Below are positions 46,315 to 55,270 of a stretch of DNA of 64,000 nt, in pieces. This DNA is from Arcobacteraceae bacterium. GTDB lineage: Bacteria; Campylobacterota; Campylobacteria; Campylobacterales; Arcobacteraceae. The notes beneath the pieces were generated by a model, which saw nothing but the letters and a program-made list of their open reading frames with translations, did no database searches and was not told the origin of the DNA. The DNA lies in contig JAQUAG010000008.1 in the NCBI GenBank assembly GCA_028687375.1, positions 29,955 to 93,954 on the forward strand, written 5' to 3'. Each line of letters starts with the position of its first letter. The first letter of the stretch is position 1. The position numbers and the translations under genes were made by a program.

Positions 46315-46755
46315 AATTACTCCTTTTGTACTTTGGATATTTTAGTAAAAATATCACCAATAAATAAAACACATTTTCAAAGATTTATCTGAAATTTCAT
46401 TTATTCGTAATACCACGTTTTACAATAACTATACGATTTTTCTCTTTTGTGAGTTGAATCATTTTTATTTTTATGAAAGCATTCTAAAATAAGAAAGTGA
46501 AGAAAATGTAAAGAACTAGTGAAGAACTAGTGAAGTTTTTATAATCATCTTGTAATTTTGCATCATTTCAAGATTGATACCTTTTTAACTTATTCCGATA
46601 TACTCTTTCAAACACGAAGAAGATACGCCAGCTAGTCTTATTTTTAAAGATATCAATTTAAAAATATTTTTAAAATAAAAAAATCTCACAATTATAGTTC
46701 ATTGGAAACAATCTTAATTTAAGAGTTCATCAAAAATACCCAAGGAACATACCAA
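46315..46755. other. Divergent region upstream of the che operon with an 11-bp tandem repeat
   Basis: 441 bp between cheY (minus) and the pseudouridine-synthase gene (plus) contain no supported reading frame. AAGAACTAGTG occurs twice in tandem at 46511-46521 and 46522-46532, followed by AAG. The pair is near the middle of the gap, so either flanking gene could be the target. No clear -35/-10 set was assigned. Confidence 0.5.
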
Positions 46756-47334
46756 ATGACCGATACAACAAACGATTCAAAAAAACTATTAGTGCTTAAT
46801 AAACCTAAAGGTTACATGGTTACACGATCTGATGAACTTAGGCGAAAAACAGTTTATAATCTTTTGCCTGATTGGGCTTTCCATGATGGATGGATGCCTA
46901 TTGGACGACTTGATTTAGAATCTAAAGGGCTTCTATTATTTACACAAGATGGTAAAATAGGCAATGCTTTGACCAAACCTGGAAATTGCATTAAGGTATA
47001 TGAAATTTGGGTTAGAGGTCACGTAACAGATGAACATATTGCGCAGTCTTTGAAAGGGGTGGAAAGCCAGAACGATTTACTAAAAGTGCTTGAAGTTGAA
47101 AAGATAAGTATTGGTGGAGCTAAAACAAAACTTATCGTAAAAATTGACGAGGGGAAGAATCGTCATATCCGCCGTCTTTTTGGTTCACTGAAAGACCCAA
47201 AATTTGGGACACCCTTAAAAGTCTTAACCTTAAACAGAATTAGTATTGGCAGTTTCAAACTCAACATAGAAATCGGCAAGTGGCGTTATCTTTCATTGGA
47301 GGAAGAGAAAATACTCATTAAAAATCTTACTTAA
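46756..47334 (+). CDS. rRNA pseudouridine synthase, RsuA/RluE type
   Basis: The enzyme isomerises a specific uridine of ribosomal RNA to pseudouridine. The 192 residues have the RsuA-family catalytic motif GRLDLESKGLLLFT with Asp near residue 56, the opening LVLNKPKGYMVT, and the late motif EGKNRHIRRLFG. The protein lacks an N-terminal S4 domain, which places it with the RluE group. There is no signal peptide. The stop overlaps by 8 bp the convergent SGNH-like gene at its right. Its exact uridine target cannot be read from sequence. Confidence 0.9.
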   Translation: MTDTTNDSKKLLVLNKPKGYMVTRSDELRRKTVYNLLPDWAFHDGWMPIGRLDLESKGLLLFTQDGKIGNALTKPGNCIKVYEIWVRGHVTDEHIAQSLKGVESQNDLLKVLEVEKISIGGAKTKLIVKIDEGKNRHIRRLFGSLKDPKFGTPLKVLTLNRISIGSFKLNIEIGKWRYLSLEEEKILIKNLT

Positions 47335-48412
47335 GATCTAACCCTACGCTTTCCAAATCATAAGCGTTACTTTGTTTTTGCAAGTTTTGTAAATTGTCTT
47401 CAAAATTTCTCTTTGTTACTAAATAGTTATTCTCTTTTATTTGTTGCAATATCCAACTATTGATTTTTTGATGATAATGGGATACATCTTTGTAATTATT
47501 TAAATTTGTTGTTATCTCTTTTGCTATTTGAAAGTCATACATTGTTACATTTTTACAATTTAATAAATGAGTATAAATATACTTTTTGAAGTTTAAAACG
47601 TCATCCAGTTGAGCTCTCTCTTCAAAGATTTTAAAAGTTAAAATTGAATATGGTGGAAAAAATATTGTAAAGTGAATCTGTGGATTACTTTTAATTATCT
47701 CTAAAAAGTTACTATCAAAACTGTTCTTCATATAGTTAAATGTCTGTTTGTCTTTTTCAATATCTAAAAAATCTTCTCTATTATTCCAAGCATTTCGTAC
47801 ATTTTTTAATGTAAAATTTTTTTCAAAATTATGTTGCCATGTGTACATATTATTTTTTTCATAAATATACCGATTCTTATTATTCAAATCAGAGTTTGAG
47901 AGTATATTCCATGATTCATAAAGTGTATCAAGAGAAAATAGATATTTATAATCATTCAATCTATTTGAATCATAGAGATAAAATGGAAAAGTACCCTCAC
48001 CATACGATAAATTATCAACTTCCCCAACAAAAATAAAAGTATCCAATCCCCACACAACATTGTTTAAATTTTTATTACTATTGATTGCTGTTTGAAGTGT
48101 TGTACTTTGTTCGATTGCACTTCCACCAGAGATACTTAGTTTAAGTGTATTATTAAAGTCTAACTCTTTTTCCACTTCATCAAGTAAAAAGTTTTCTGTC
48201 ATCGATGTTCCAAGAATCAAAGAATCATACGAAAAGTTTTTTGCAAAACCACCATTTTTATATCGTTGTTTGTTACTATCATATGAAATTGGATAAAAAG
48301 TAGCTAATCTATACTGCTGATATGGATCAACAATATAATTTGCTACACCAATCAATCCAACAATCAAAAAAGAAAATATCGCCATAAAGCCTATAAATTT
48401 TCTACTACTCAT
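47327..48412 (-). CDS. SGNH-like exported protein, last gene of the pga operon
   Basis: The 361 residues begin at an ATG with AAAGG upstream and have an N-terminal membrane helix (about 8-28), placing the rest in the periplasm. SGNH/AlgX-like features are visible: the nucleophile region DSLILGTSMTENF near residue 64, a central SGGS, and a late D-x-x-H pair in DVSHYHQKIN near residue 315. Such proteins pair with MBOAT O-acyltransferases and complete acyl transfer to exopolysaccharides. It starts 9 bp after the MBOAT gene. The polymer is probably PNAG, since pgaBCD lie upstream in the operon. The family assignment is by motif only. Confidence 0.7.
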   Translation of the reverse strand: MSSRKFIGFMAIFSFLIVGLIGVANYIVDPYQQYRLATFYPISYDSNKQRYKNGGFAKNFSYDSLILGTSMTENFLLDEVEKELDFNNTLKLSISGGSAIEQSTTLQTAINSNKNLNNVVWGLDTFIFVGEVDNLSYGEGTFPFYLYDSNRLNDYKYLFSLDTLYESWNILSNSDLNNKNRYIYEKNNMYTWQHNFEKNFTLKNVRNAWNNREDFLDIEKDKQTFNYMKNSFDSNFLEIIKSNPQIHFTIFFPPYSILTFKIFEERAQLDDVLNFKKYIYTHLLNCKNVTMYDFQIAKEITTNLNNYKDVSHYHQKINSWILQQIKENNYLVTKRNFEDNLQNLQKQSNAYDLESVGLDLK

Positions 48413-48421
48413 CAACAACCT

Positions 48422-49882
48422 TTAAAAATTAAAATACAAAAATTCACTCTCTTTTGTAAGTGATAAAAGACTAAAAACGAAAATACAAGCTATAAAAAAT
48501 GCTATTTTTTTATTTGGTTTGAAATTTCTTACTATCTCATTTGAGTTCTTAAAAAGTAGAATAAAAATAAATGCCAGTAACAATTCAATATCTGTTTCAA
48601 GATTGCCTGAAATATTTTCAAGCCACTTCTCAAATACCACTCCATAACTTGATAAAAATGCAAAATTATTTTCTAAAAACAAAGGTAGCACTACTCCACC
48701 AGTACCAAACATCCCCCCTAATACTTTCATAGCAGCTTCCCAATCTTCAGCTCTAAAAAATATCCAACTGATATTTATAAAGTTAAAAGTGATAAACCAA
48801 GCTAGCCAGTTCCAAAGTTTAAATCCTAAACTTGACCAAATACGATGAATAACTAAAGCCAACCCATGTAAAAATCCCCAAAAGATAAAAGTCCAACCAG
48901 CACCGTGCCAAAGTCCACCTAAGATAAAAGTCATCAAAAGATTTGAATAAATTCTAAAACTTCCAACTCTATTTCCACCAAGTGGAATATAAATATAATC
49001 TCGCAAAAATCGACTTAGTGTTATATGCCATCTTCTCCAAAAATCTTGAATATCTTTTGCTTTATAAGGAGAATTAAAATTGATTGGAAGGACAATATTA
49101 AACAACAATGCAACCCCAAGTGCCATATCTGTATAACCAGAAAAATCAAAATAGAGTTGAAAAGTATATGAAAGTGATGTAGCCCAAGCTTCAATAAGAT
49201 GCAAAGTATCTTCCACATCAAACCCATTATTGGCACAAACTGCAAAAGTATCTGCGATAACCACTTTTTTAAACAATCCAATTGAGAATAGGAAAATACC
49301 TAAAGCTATATTTTTATAGTTTTTTGCCAAATTTGAAACTTTATCAAATTGAGGCATCATCTCTTTATGGTGAAGTATTGGTCCAGCTAAAAGATGGGGG
49401 AAAAAAGTGACAAACAATCCATAATTAAGTAAATCATATTCTTTAGTTTCCCCTCTATAACTATCAACTAAATAGGCTATTTGGGTGAATGTAAAGAAAC
49501 TAATCCCAAGTGGAAGGAGAAGATTAAGTGGAGTAAATTCACTTCCACTAATCAAATCAATATTTTCTATAAAAAAGTTAGCGTATTTATAATATCCAAG
49601 GAGCAACAGATTTGCAACTATTCCAAAGATGAGAAGTGATTTTTTATCTATCTTTTTATGCTCTTTTTCCTTTGTAAGACTACTTCCTATTGAGTAGTTA
49701 AAAAGCATAGAGGCTAGTATCAAAGGGAGATAAACAATATTCCACCAGCTATAAAAGAATAAACTAGCAAATACTAAAAACCCTTTTGCACCAGTCATTA
49801 ATCTTTTTGAAGTTAGATAAAAATATAAAAAAAATGTTATCGGTAAAAATCCAAATATAAACTCATAGCTGTTAAAAAGCAA
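48422..49882 (-). CDS. MBOAT O-acyltransferase (AlgI-like)
   Basis: The 486 residues have about ten membrane helices and the MBOAT signatures FFPHLLAGPILHHKEMMPQF (a family motif near residue 165), DFWRRWHITLSRFLRDYIYIP (shown as two parts: DFWRRWHITLSR and DYIYIP), and the catalytic histidine in GLWHGAGWTFIFWG. The N-terminus MLFNSYEFIFGFLP is typical. The start is a TTG with GGGAG upstream. AlgI-like proteins move acetyl or acyl groups across the membrane onto polysaccharides. It lies between pgaD and the SGNH-like gene, so the most likely acceptor is the PNAG polymer. Confidence 0.92.
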   Translation of the reverse strand: MLFNSYEFIFGFLPITFFLYFYLTSKRLMTGAKGFLVFASLFFYSWWNIVYLPLILASMLFNYSIGSSLTKEKEHKKIDKKSLLIFGIVANLLLLGYYKYANFFIENIDLISGSEFTPLNLLLPLGISFFTFTQIAYLVDSYRGETKEYDLLNYGLFVTFFPHLLAGPILHHKEMMPQFDKVSNLAKNYKNIALGIFLFSIGLFKKVVIADTFAVCANNGFDVEDTLHLIEAWATSLSYTFQLYFDFSGYTDMALGVALLFNIVLPINFNSPYKAKDIQDFWRRWHITLSRFLRDYIYIPLGGNRVGSFRIYSNLLMTFILGGLWHGAGWTFIFWGFLHGLALVIHRIWSSLGFKLWNWLAWFITFNFINISWIFFRAEDWEAAMKVLGGMFGTGGVVLPLFLENNFAFLSSYGVVFEKWLENISGNLETDIELLLAFIFILLFKNSNEIVRNFKPNKKIAFFIACIFVFSLLSLTKESEFLYFNF

Positions 49883-49909
49883 ATAAATCTCCCAATATAA
49901 ATAATCTAA

Positions 49910-50365
49910 TCACAGAATATTACTGGCATTTTTATCTAAGATTTTATCATCTAGTCTAATTATTTGACCATAATCATCAAAATAAACAGTAATTAATTGA
50001 CTATTTGCACATTGTTGGAGATGCGTTTTTTCCACCTTAAAATAATTAGCATAATCATCACCATGAAAAATTAAATGGTTACTTGGTGCTTTGTGTCTAT
50101 TTAATCTTGACAAAATAAACAGAACAATTGGTGTTATAATCAACATCTTTAAGGCATTCGCAAAAGTGACGCTATGAATTTCTCCAAAAATCCAATCTGC
50201 TATCTCATCTGCTGGTGCATCAAGGGTGAGGATATGATAAAATACTCGAAATACAGGCTTCCATAAATAGATAAATCCCATCCAAAGTAAGATGGTTATA
50301 ATGTCCCAAATTATTCGTTTACCTTTAGGTAATTCATGACGTTTATTTATAATTAATGATTCCAT
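49910..50365 (-). CDS. pgaD: PgaD-like subunit of the PNAG synthase
   Basis: PgaD is a small inner-membrane partner of PgaC that shares c-di-GMP binding in the synthase complex. The 151-residue protein starts LIINKRHELPKGKR, as PgaD proteins do, has two membrane helices (about 20-45 and 65-90), and then a soluble tail. The short length and position 3 bp after pgaC support the assignment. The window contains one diguanylate cyclase (5174-7111) that might feed the complex. Sequence similarity in this family is low, so confidence rests partly on context. Confidence 0.8.
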   Translation of the reverse strand: MESLIINKRHELPKGKRIIWDIITILLWMGFIYLWKPVFRVFYHILTLDAPADEIADWIFGEIHSVTFANALKMLIITPIVLFILSRLNRHKAPSNHLIFHGDDYANYFKVEKTHLQQCANSQLITVYFDDYGQIIRLDDKILDKNASNIL

Positions 50366-50368
50366 TTC

Positions 50369-51658
50369 TTAACCTTTTTTTAGCTGTTGATGTGCACCAC
50401 GGTCTGGACTAACCCATCTTGCTCGACCTTTTTTAGTGAATATTACTTTAGGAAGAGCCGTTACTGCTGTAAATAAATTAAGTAACCAATAGGCAAATGG
50501 ATACCAAATCATCCAAAAATAATTTTTTCCTAACCCTTCATCATAATGACCATCCAACCATTTACTAACAGAAAATTGTAATAAACAAGCACTAATTAAA
50601 ATGATACTTGTTTGATCTGGTAAAATAGGTGATTGTTGAGGCATCAAATAAGCAACTGGTATAAATAAACTTCCAATCCAAACTAAAAAAACCAACATCA
50701 TACTATAAGCCCACAGTGTACTTAACATCAACTCAACCATCAATCCCCAAAGATGCGTTTGTCTTGGCATAAATAAAACTTTAAAGTTTTTAAGCATAAC
50801 CTGCACACCACCCATAGCCCATCGCAACCTTTGTTTCCATAGTCCCTTTAATGTTTCAGGCATCAAAATCCATACCAATGCTCGTGGTTCAAATCGTACA
50901 TCCCATCCATTACTTTGAAGTTTCCATGTGACATCAATATCTTCAGTAAGCATATCTGGACTCCAATAACCAACCTCATGAACCGCTGCTTTTCTAAAAC
51001 CTGTAATTACCCCAGAAACTGTAAATATTCGTCCAAAACTTCTTTGAGCTCGTTTAATCATACCAACAATCGAAGAAAATTCACCAACTTGAATTTTACC
51101 TAAGAGTGTTGTTCTATTTCGTATTCTAGGGTTACCAGTAACTGCTGCAACTGCTGGATATCTAATAAAATGTTTCATCATCCAATAAACGCAATATTCA
51201 TCAATCAATGCATCCCCATCGATACCAATTAGATACTCATATTTTGCTACTAATGCACCTGCTTGAAGAGCTATAGCTTTCCCTTGATTTTCAGCAAGAT
51301 TAACAACTTTTAATTTTGGATTGTTTTTTGCTAAATCCAATAATATCTCTAAAGTATCATCTTTACTACCATCGTTAATTGCAATAACTTCAAATTCTGG
51401 ATATTTTACATTTAGAGCATAAGTAATTGTTTCAATTGCATTTTGACCTTCATTAAAACAAGGGATTAAAATACTTACCCCCTCCCATTTTTCGTTAGCT
51501 CTTAAAGTTGGTATTTGTTGTTTGAGATATGGTCTTTCATTTTTATAATAAAAATAGATTGCTCCTATTATCCATAAACTTGACATAAAAAGTGGATAGT
51601 AAAATATATAGCCTAATAATATATGCCATACTAGGTGAAAAAACACATCAAAATTCAT
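50369..51658 (-). CDS. pgaC: PgaC, poly-beta-1,6-N-acetylglucosamine synthase
   Basis: PgaC is a processive family-2 glycosyltransferase using UDP-GlcNAc at the inner membrane. The 429 residues have an N-terminal membrane helix, the GT2 domain (about 45-290) with NDGSKDDT, the DxD in IGIDGDALID, TEDIDVT, and the QRLRWAMGG motif, and then further membrane helices (about 305-420). The C-terminus resembles E. coli PgaC. An AAGGA ribosome site precedes the ATG. It lies between pgaB and pgaD. Loss of the operon would stop PNAG matrix production. Confidence 0.95.
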   Translation of the reverse strand: MNFDVFFHLVWHILLGYIFYYPLFMSSLWIIGAIYFYYKNERPYLKQQIPTLRANEKWEGVSILIPCFNEGQNAIETITYALNVKYPEFEVIAINDGSKDDTLEILLDLAKNNPKLKVVNLAENQGKAIALQAGALVAKYEYLIGIDGDALIDEYCVYWMMKHFIRYPAVAAVTGNPRIRNRTTLLGKIQVGEFSSIVGMIKRAQRSFGRIFTVSGVITGFRKAAVHEVGYWSPDMLTEDIDVTWKLQSNGWDVRFEPRALVWILMPETLKGLWKQRLRWAMGGVQVMLKNFKVLFMPRQTHLWGLMVELMLSTLWAYSMMLVFLVWIGSLFIPVAYLMPQQSPILPDQTSIILISACLLQFSVSKWLDGHYDEGLGKNYFWMIWYPFAYWLLNLFTAVTALPKVIFTKKGRARWVSPDRGAHQQLKKG

Positions 51659-51670
51659 CAAAAATCCTTC

Positions 51671-53722
51671 TTATTTAGTTGGTGTAGTATTATTTGGTGT
51701 TGGTGAATTCATATATGGTGACTTCTGTTTAAAACTATGTTCCATTTGAACAGTATTAGGAATATTTTTAAATAAGTTATCAGGATAATATGCAATATGA
51801 TTAACCCCTAAATCATATAAATCTTTCATTGTGTTGCTTAATTCTTCAGATGAGATTGGTTCATCATTTTTTCTCCAATCCACAGTTTGCAACTCCATAA
51901 CAGTTCGTTCCAATCCACATTCCTCTTGTTTGACATTATTTACTATTTGTTCATAAAATTCTTTATGATTGTCGGCTTGTTCCATATAAGGCATCGCCAT
52001 AATTGCAGTATAGTCATAGTGTTTTATCGATTGTGATAAACTTTGTGCATACCACTCTTCGGCATTTTTATTGAGTGCAACTTGTGCATAAAGATTTCGA
52101 GCAGTTTTTAGTCCTGGTTGTTCGTTCCTTACAATCTGAGCTAATTTCATAGCAAAATCATCTAAATAGTCTGTTTTAAGTCTTGTCCATTTTTGAAATT
52201 GTGTTTTATCACCTCTTATTTTAGTAACATTTGAGGCTAAACCCCATTTTTTATATTGAATTCTTGCAAATTTACTATCATCTTCAAAGTCTGATAATGT
52301 TACATCATCGTGAAATATTATCCCATCAATATAGGCTGATTTTGCCAAATCTTCATAAATCTCTTTAATCACTTTTTGCGATTTAGGTGAAAATGGAGAT
52401 AATCGTGGATATCCCATATTAAGGTGTGATGAATCAACTTGTAGTGTTTTTACAATATCTTTTGAAGCTAGATTGTTTTTTGGTAATTCCCACGCCATCA
52501 TAGGCATCCAAGCATAGACACGAGTTACAAATGTACGAGTTGAGATTTGCCAAGCCACACGATTAAATAAATCAGCAAGCATTGGTACATTTCTATTTGG
52601 AAAATAAACATGATCTGCTGCTCCATTACTATCATGATCAGCAAAAGCTTGTAAATAAACAGTGTTAACCCCTAATTTTTTTAACCGCTCAAGTAAATCA
52701 CCTAAATTACTCTCTTGCTGTACTGGATCTGGGTCATAGATATAATCCAAATCAATATGAGCAGCTTTTGTAACACGAGCATCATCTGTAAAATTAGCAT
52801 TTCTTATCATCATATTTCGTGCTAAATCTTGCAATGTCATCGTGTGTTCAACCAATATTCTTCGTAAACCCCATAGAGGTGTAGTTACAGTATTACTCCC
52901 ATCATCTAACGTTAATCCAATAGCCATTCCAAGTGACTCTGCTATTTTTCTCACCTCTTTATTATAATGCCCATATGGCCAAACCATTACACGAGGTTCT
53001 TGCCCTGTATATTGCTTTAAAAATTGATTATTCTTGGCTAAATCATCCTTTACACGTTTTTCATAAGATTTTTCATCTTCATATCTATTTTTATCACTTA
53101 ACCATTGACGAGTTCTTATTGCTGGTTGCATATTGCCTTGAGGATTACCCATTATTCCTTTATGCAATCCGTATGAATGGCTAGCTATCTCCACAAGTCC
53201 ACTAGCCACCATCTCTTTAAGTTGTGATTGAGATAAAAATTCATTTCTATCAATCATATTTCCACCAAAATCAACTTTTTCTTTTTCAAGTAACCAACTA
53301 CCTACTAATGCTATGACACTTGGTATTTTATGTTTTTTAAGTATTGGATAAGCGTTGATATATACAGAACTATACCCATCATCAAATGTAATTAAAACAG
53401 CTTTTTGAGGTAATTTTTTTTCATTCTTTCTGTATTTCAAAATATCATCTATACTAATGAAATGATAGCCATTGGCTATTAGCCAATCTATTTGTTGTTC
53501 AAAGTTTGTAGGAGTTACAGCATAAGTAACATCAAGTGTTTTAGTTTTATCTGCTATTTCGTGATAACTTAAAATAGTAAATTCATTTGGATTTTGATCT
53601 CGACTACAAATATTTGGTAGGTTATCTGCCATAATAAAACTATTTGTAATAGTAAATAAAAACAAAAATAGTGTTACTAGTAATCTAAAGTTATATATCT
53701 TTTTAATCACAATTGATTTCAT
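51671..53722 (-). CDS. pgaB: PgaB, PNAG N-deacetylase
   Basis: PgaB partly de-N-acetylates PNAG and assists its export across the envelope. The 683 residues begin with a signal peptide (about 10-30). The polysaccharide-deacetylase domain (about 45-290) has the metal/catalytic motifs VLITFDDGYSSVY and IASHSYGLHKG. The C-terminal part (about 310-640) is the GH13-like PgaB domain that hydrolyses or binds PNAG, with AFADHDSNGAADHVYFPNR and GIIFHDD. No lipobox cysteine is clear, unlike the E. coli lipoprotein. It starts the operon, and the upstream neighbour is a porin. The start is an ATG; a GTG five codons earlier is possible. Confidence 0.93.
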   Translation of the reverse strand: MKSIVIKKIYNFRLLVTLFLFLFTITNSFIMADNLPNICSRDQNPNEFTILSYHEIADKTKTLDVTYAVTPTNFEQQIDWLIANGYHFISIDDILKYRKNEKKLPQKAVLITFDDGYSSVYINAYPILKKHKIPSVIALVGSWLLEKEKVDFGGNMIDRNEFLSQSQLKEMVASGLVEIASHSYGLHKGIMGNPQGNMQPAIRTRQWLSDKNRYEDEKSYEKRVKDDLAKNNQFLKQYTGQEPRVMVWPYGHYNKEVRKIAESLGMAIGLTLDDGSNTVTTPLWGLRRILVEHTMTLQDLARNMMIRNANFTDDARVTKAAHIDLDYIYDPDPVQQESNLGDLLERLKKLGVNTVYLQAFADHDSNGAADHVYFPNRNVPMLADLFNRVAWQISTRTFVTRVYAWMPMMAWELPKNNLASKDIVKTLQVDSSHLNMGYPRLSPFSPKSQKVIKEIYEDLAKSAYIDGIIFHDDVTLSDFEDDSKFARIQYKKWGLASNVTKIRGDKTQFQKWTRLKTDYLDDFAMKLAQIVRNEQPGLKTARNLYAQVALNKNAEEWYAQSLSQSIKHYDYTAIMAMPYMEQADNHKEFYEQIVNNVKQEECGLERTVMELQTVDWRKNDEPISSEELSNTMKDLYDLGVNHIAYYPDNLFKNIPNTVQMEHSFKQKSPYMNSPTPNNTTPTK

Positions 53723-53837
53723 TATTTCAAAACCCACTTTAACAATTTTTTAAAGCGGATTATACTGTAATTATTGTAATAAATGATTCTGTTTTATTTA
53801 TTTTTAACCGTATTAAGATTTTGAAGTTTTTAGACAA

Positions 53838-53869
53838 AATATACTAGATATAATTTTATCTAGTATATT
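53838..53869. terminator. Hairpin between the porin and pga genes
   Basis: AATATACTAGATA at 53838-53850 pairs with 53857-53869 as a perfect 13-bp stem around a 6-base loop. T-rich sequence flanks both sides, so it could end the porin transcript coming from the right, on the minus strand. Confidence 0.6.
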
Positions 53870-53917
53870 AATATTTTTGAATTTAGGTAGTTATTTTTAC
53901 ACTCCTTTAGTACGCTT

Positions 53918-55048
53918 TTAAAAGCTATAGACTAACTGACCTGTCACATAACTATAATCATTAGGAAAGCCATCATTCGAGATATCTACGTAGAGAAGAT
54001 TTGCTTTAAGATTTTCAACGATATTTTTTGAAAGTGATAAATTTATCTCATTTTGCGTGATATCTGTTCCGAGATTGTATTTTGTTGTTCCATAGATACC
54101 TTTTATTTCAAAGCCATATAAATCAGCACTTGCTCCAATATATGCAGTTTTTGCTTCAAAACCATAAACTACTTTATGTCCAACAGCATCTTCTCCACTA
54201 TCAAGTGGATTTATAGTATCCCCTAAAGTATCAAGACTAGCTACACCACCTAAATTTCCACTTCCATCTTCACCAACATTGATATATCCACCATTAATTG
54301 TAAATTTATCAATTTTGTATTTTCCATCAAAAGCATATATTTTAGCATCAGTATTAGATGATAACTCCTCGTTTGATTGTGCGTATTTTCCTACAACTGT
54401 TAAATTATTTACATCAGCTTCAACTTTACCCCCAAGCGCTGAAAATAATCCACTTGCATTCATATAATACCCATTAACTTTAATCATATCATTCAATGAG
54501 TAAGTTGCATCTAGTACATACGCACTTGAAGCAGAACCACTTGAAGCATCTTTAATAGTTTGAAAATTTGCTAAACTACCATCATTATAAGCATCAGCAG
54601 TCCAAGCTTTTGTCCAACCTCCAATAACTTGTAGTTTATCAATATTTGCAATAGCTACAACACCTGTATGATAATCCCTTATCCATTCAAGATCAACAGC
54701 TTGTCTCCCTGCTATTACAGTTACTAGATTATTTTTGTATTCAAGATTTAATTCAGTCAGTAATACTTTTTTAGTTTCATCATAATCAGCATCATTTTTT
54801 TCACTCAATTTTACATTTGTGATTCCAGATATAGTAGCTTTAAAACCCTCCACATCTTCACTTACAAACTTTGCTGATACAGAACCTAAAGAATAACCCT
54901 CATCCGCTCTTGTAGTATCTGTATATTTCTGACTTTTTCCATAAACAGATAAATCACCAGATAACTTACCAACACCAGTATCTAACCCGTACATACTACT
55001 AACAGTAACCGCACTTAGCAACGATAATTTTACAATTTTTGTCATCAT
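53918..55048 (-). CDS. Outer-membrane porin (Campylobacterota Opr-type)
   Basis: The 376-residue protein starts with a signal peptide (about 1-22, ending near SSMYG) and then has alternating beta strands. It ends in GQLVYSF with the terminal phenylalanine typical of outer-membrane barrels. The early segment LSGDLSVYGKSQKYTDTTRADEG and the motif AGRQAVDLEWI (shown here as family-type cues) match porins of this phylum. A GGAG ribosome site precedes; the second ATG (55045) may be the true start. It lies immediately upstream of pgaB on the same strand but after a stem-loop, so it is probably a separate unit. The solute is unknown. Confidence 0.82.
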   Translation of the reverse strand: MMTKIVKLSLLSAVTVSSMYGLDTGVGKLSGDLSVYGKSQKYTDTTRADEGYSLGSVSAKFVSEDVEGFKATISGITNVKLSEKNDADYDETKKVLLTELNLEYKNNLVTVIAGRQAVDLEWIRDYHTGVVAIANIDKLQVIGGWTKAWTADAYNDGSLANFQTIKDASSGSASSAYVLDATYSLNDMIKVNGYYMNASGLFSALGGKVEADVNNLTVVGKYAQSNEELSSNTDAKIYAFDGKYKIDKFTINGGYINVGEDGSGNLGGVASLDTLGDTINPLDSGEDAVGHKVVYGFEAKTAYIGASADLYGFEIKGIYGTTKYNLGTDITQNEINLSLSKNIVENLKANLLYVDISNDGFPNDYSYVTGQLVYSF

Positions 55049-55218
55049 TTTACTCCTTCTTTTGATATAACAAATAATAGCAAATAAGATGTTTTAAAAC
55101 AATAAATAATTTTCAATATTTTGTTAAAAAAATGTGTTGAGAGAATAGAAGATAAGAAAAAATGAATATTACAATAAACAATTCAAAATTATTAAATAAG
55201 TAAATAAAAATAATTTTA

Positions 55219-55245
55219 GGCTACCACATTTTATTTGTAATAGCC
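55219..55245 (-). terminator. Possible terminator after the phytase-like gene
   Basis: GGCTA at 55219-55223 and TAGCC at 55241-55245 form a 5-bp stem with inner ACA/TGT pairing; on the minus strand it is followed by a T-rich stretch (TAAAATTATTTTTATT). The stem is weak. It lies 26 bases past the stop. Confidence 0.35.
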
Positions 55246-55270
55246 ATTTAAAATTGTTTATATATAAAAT

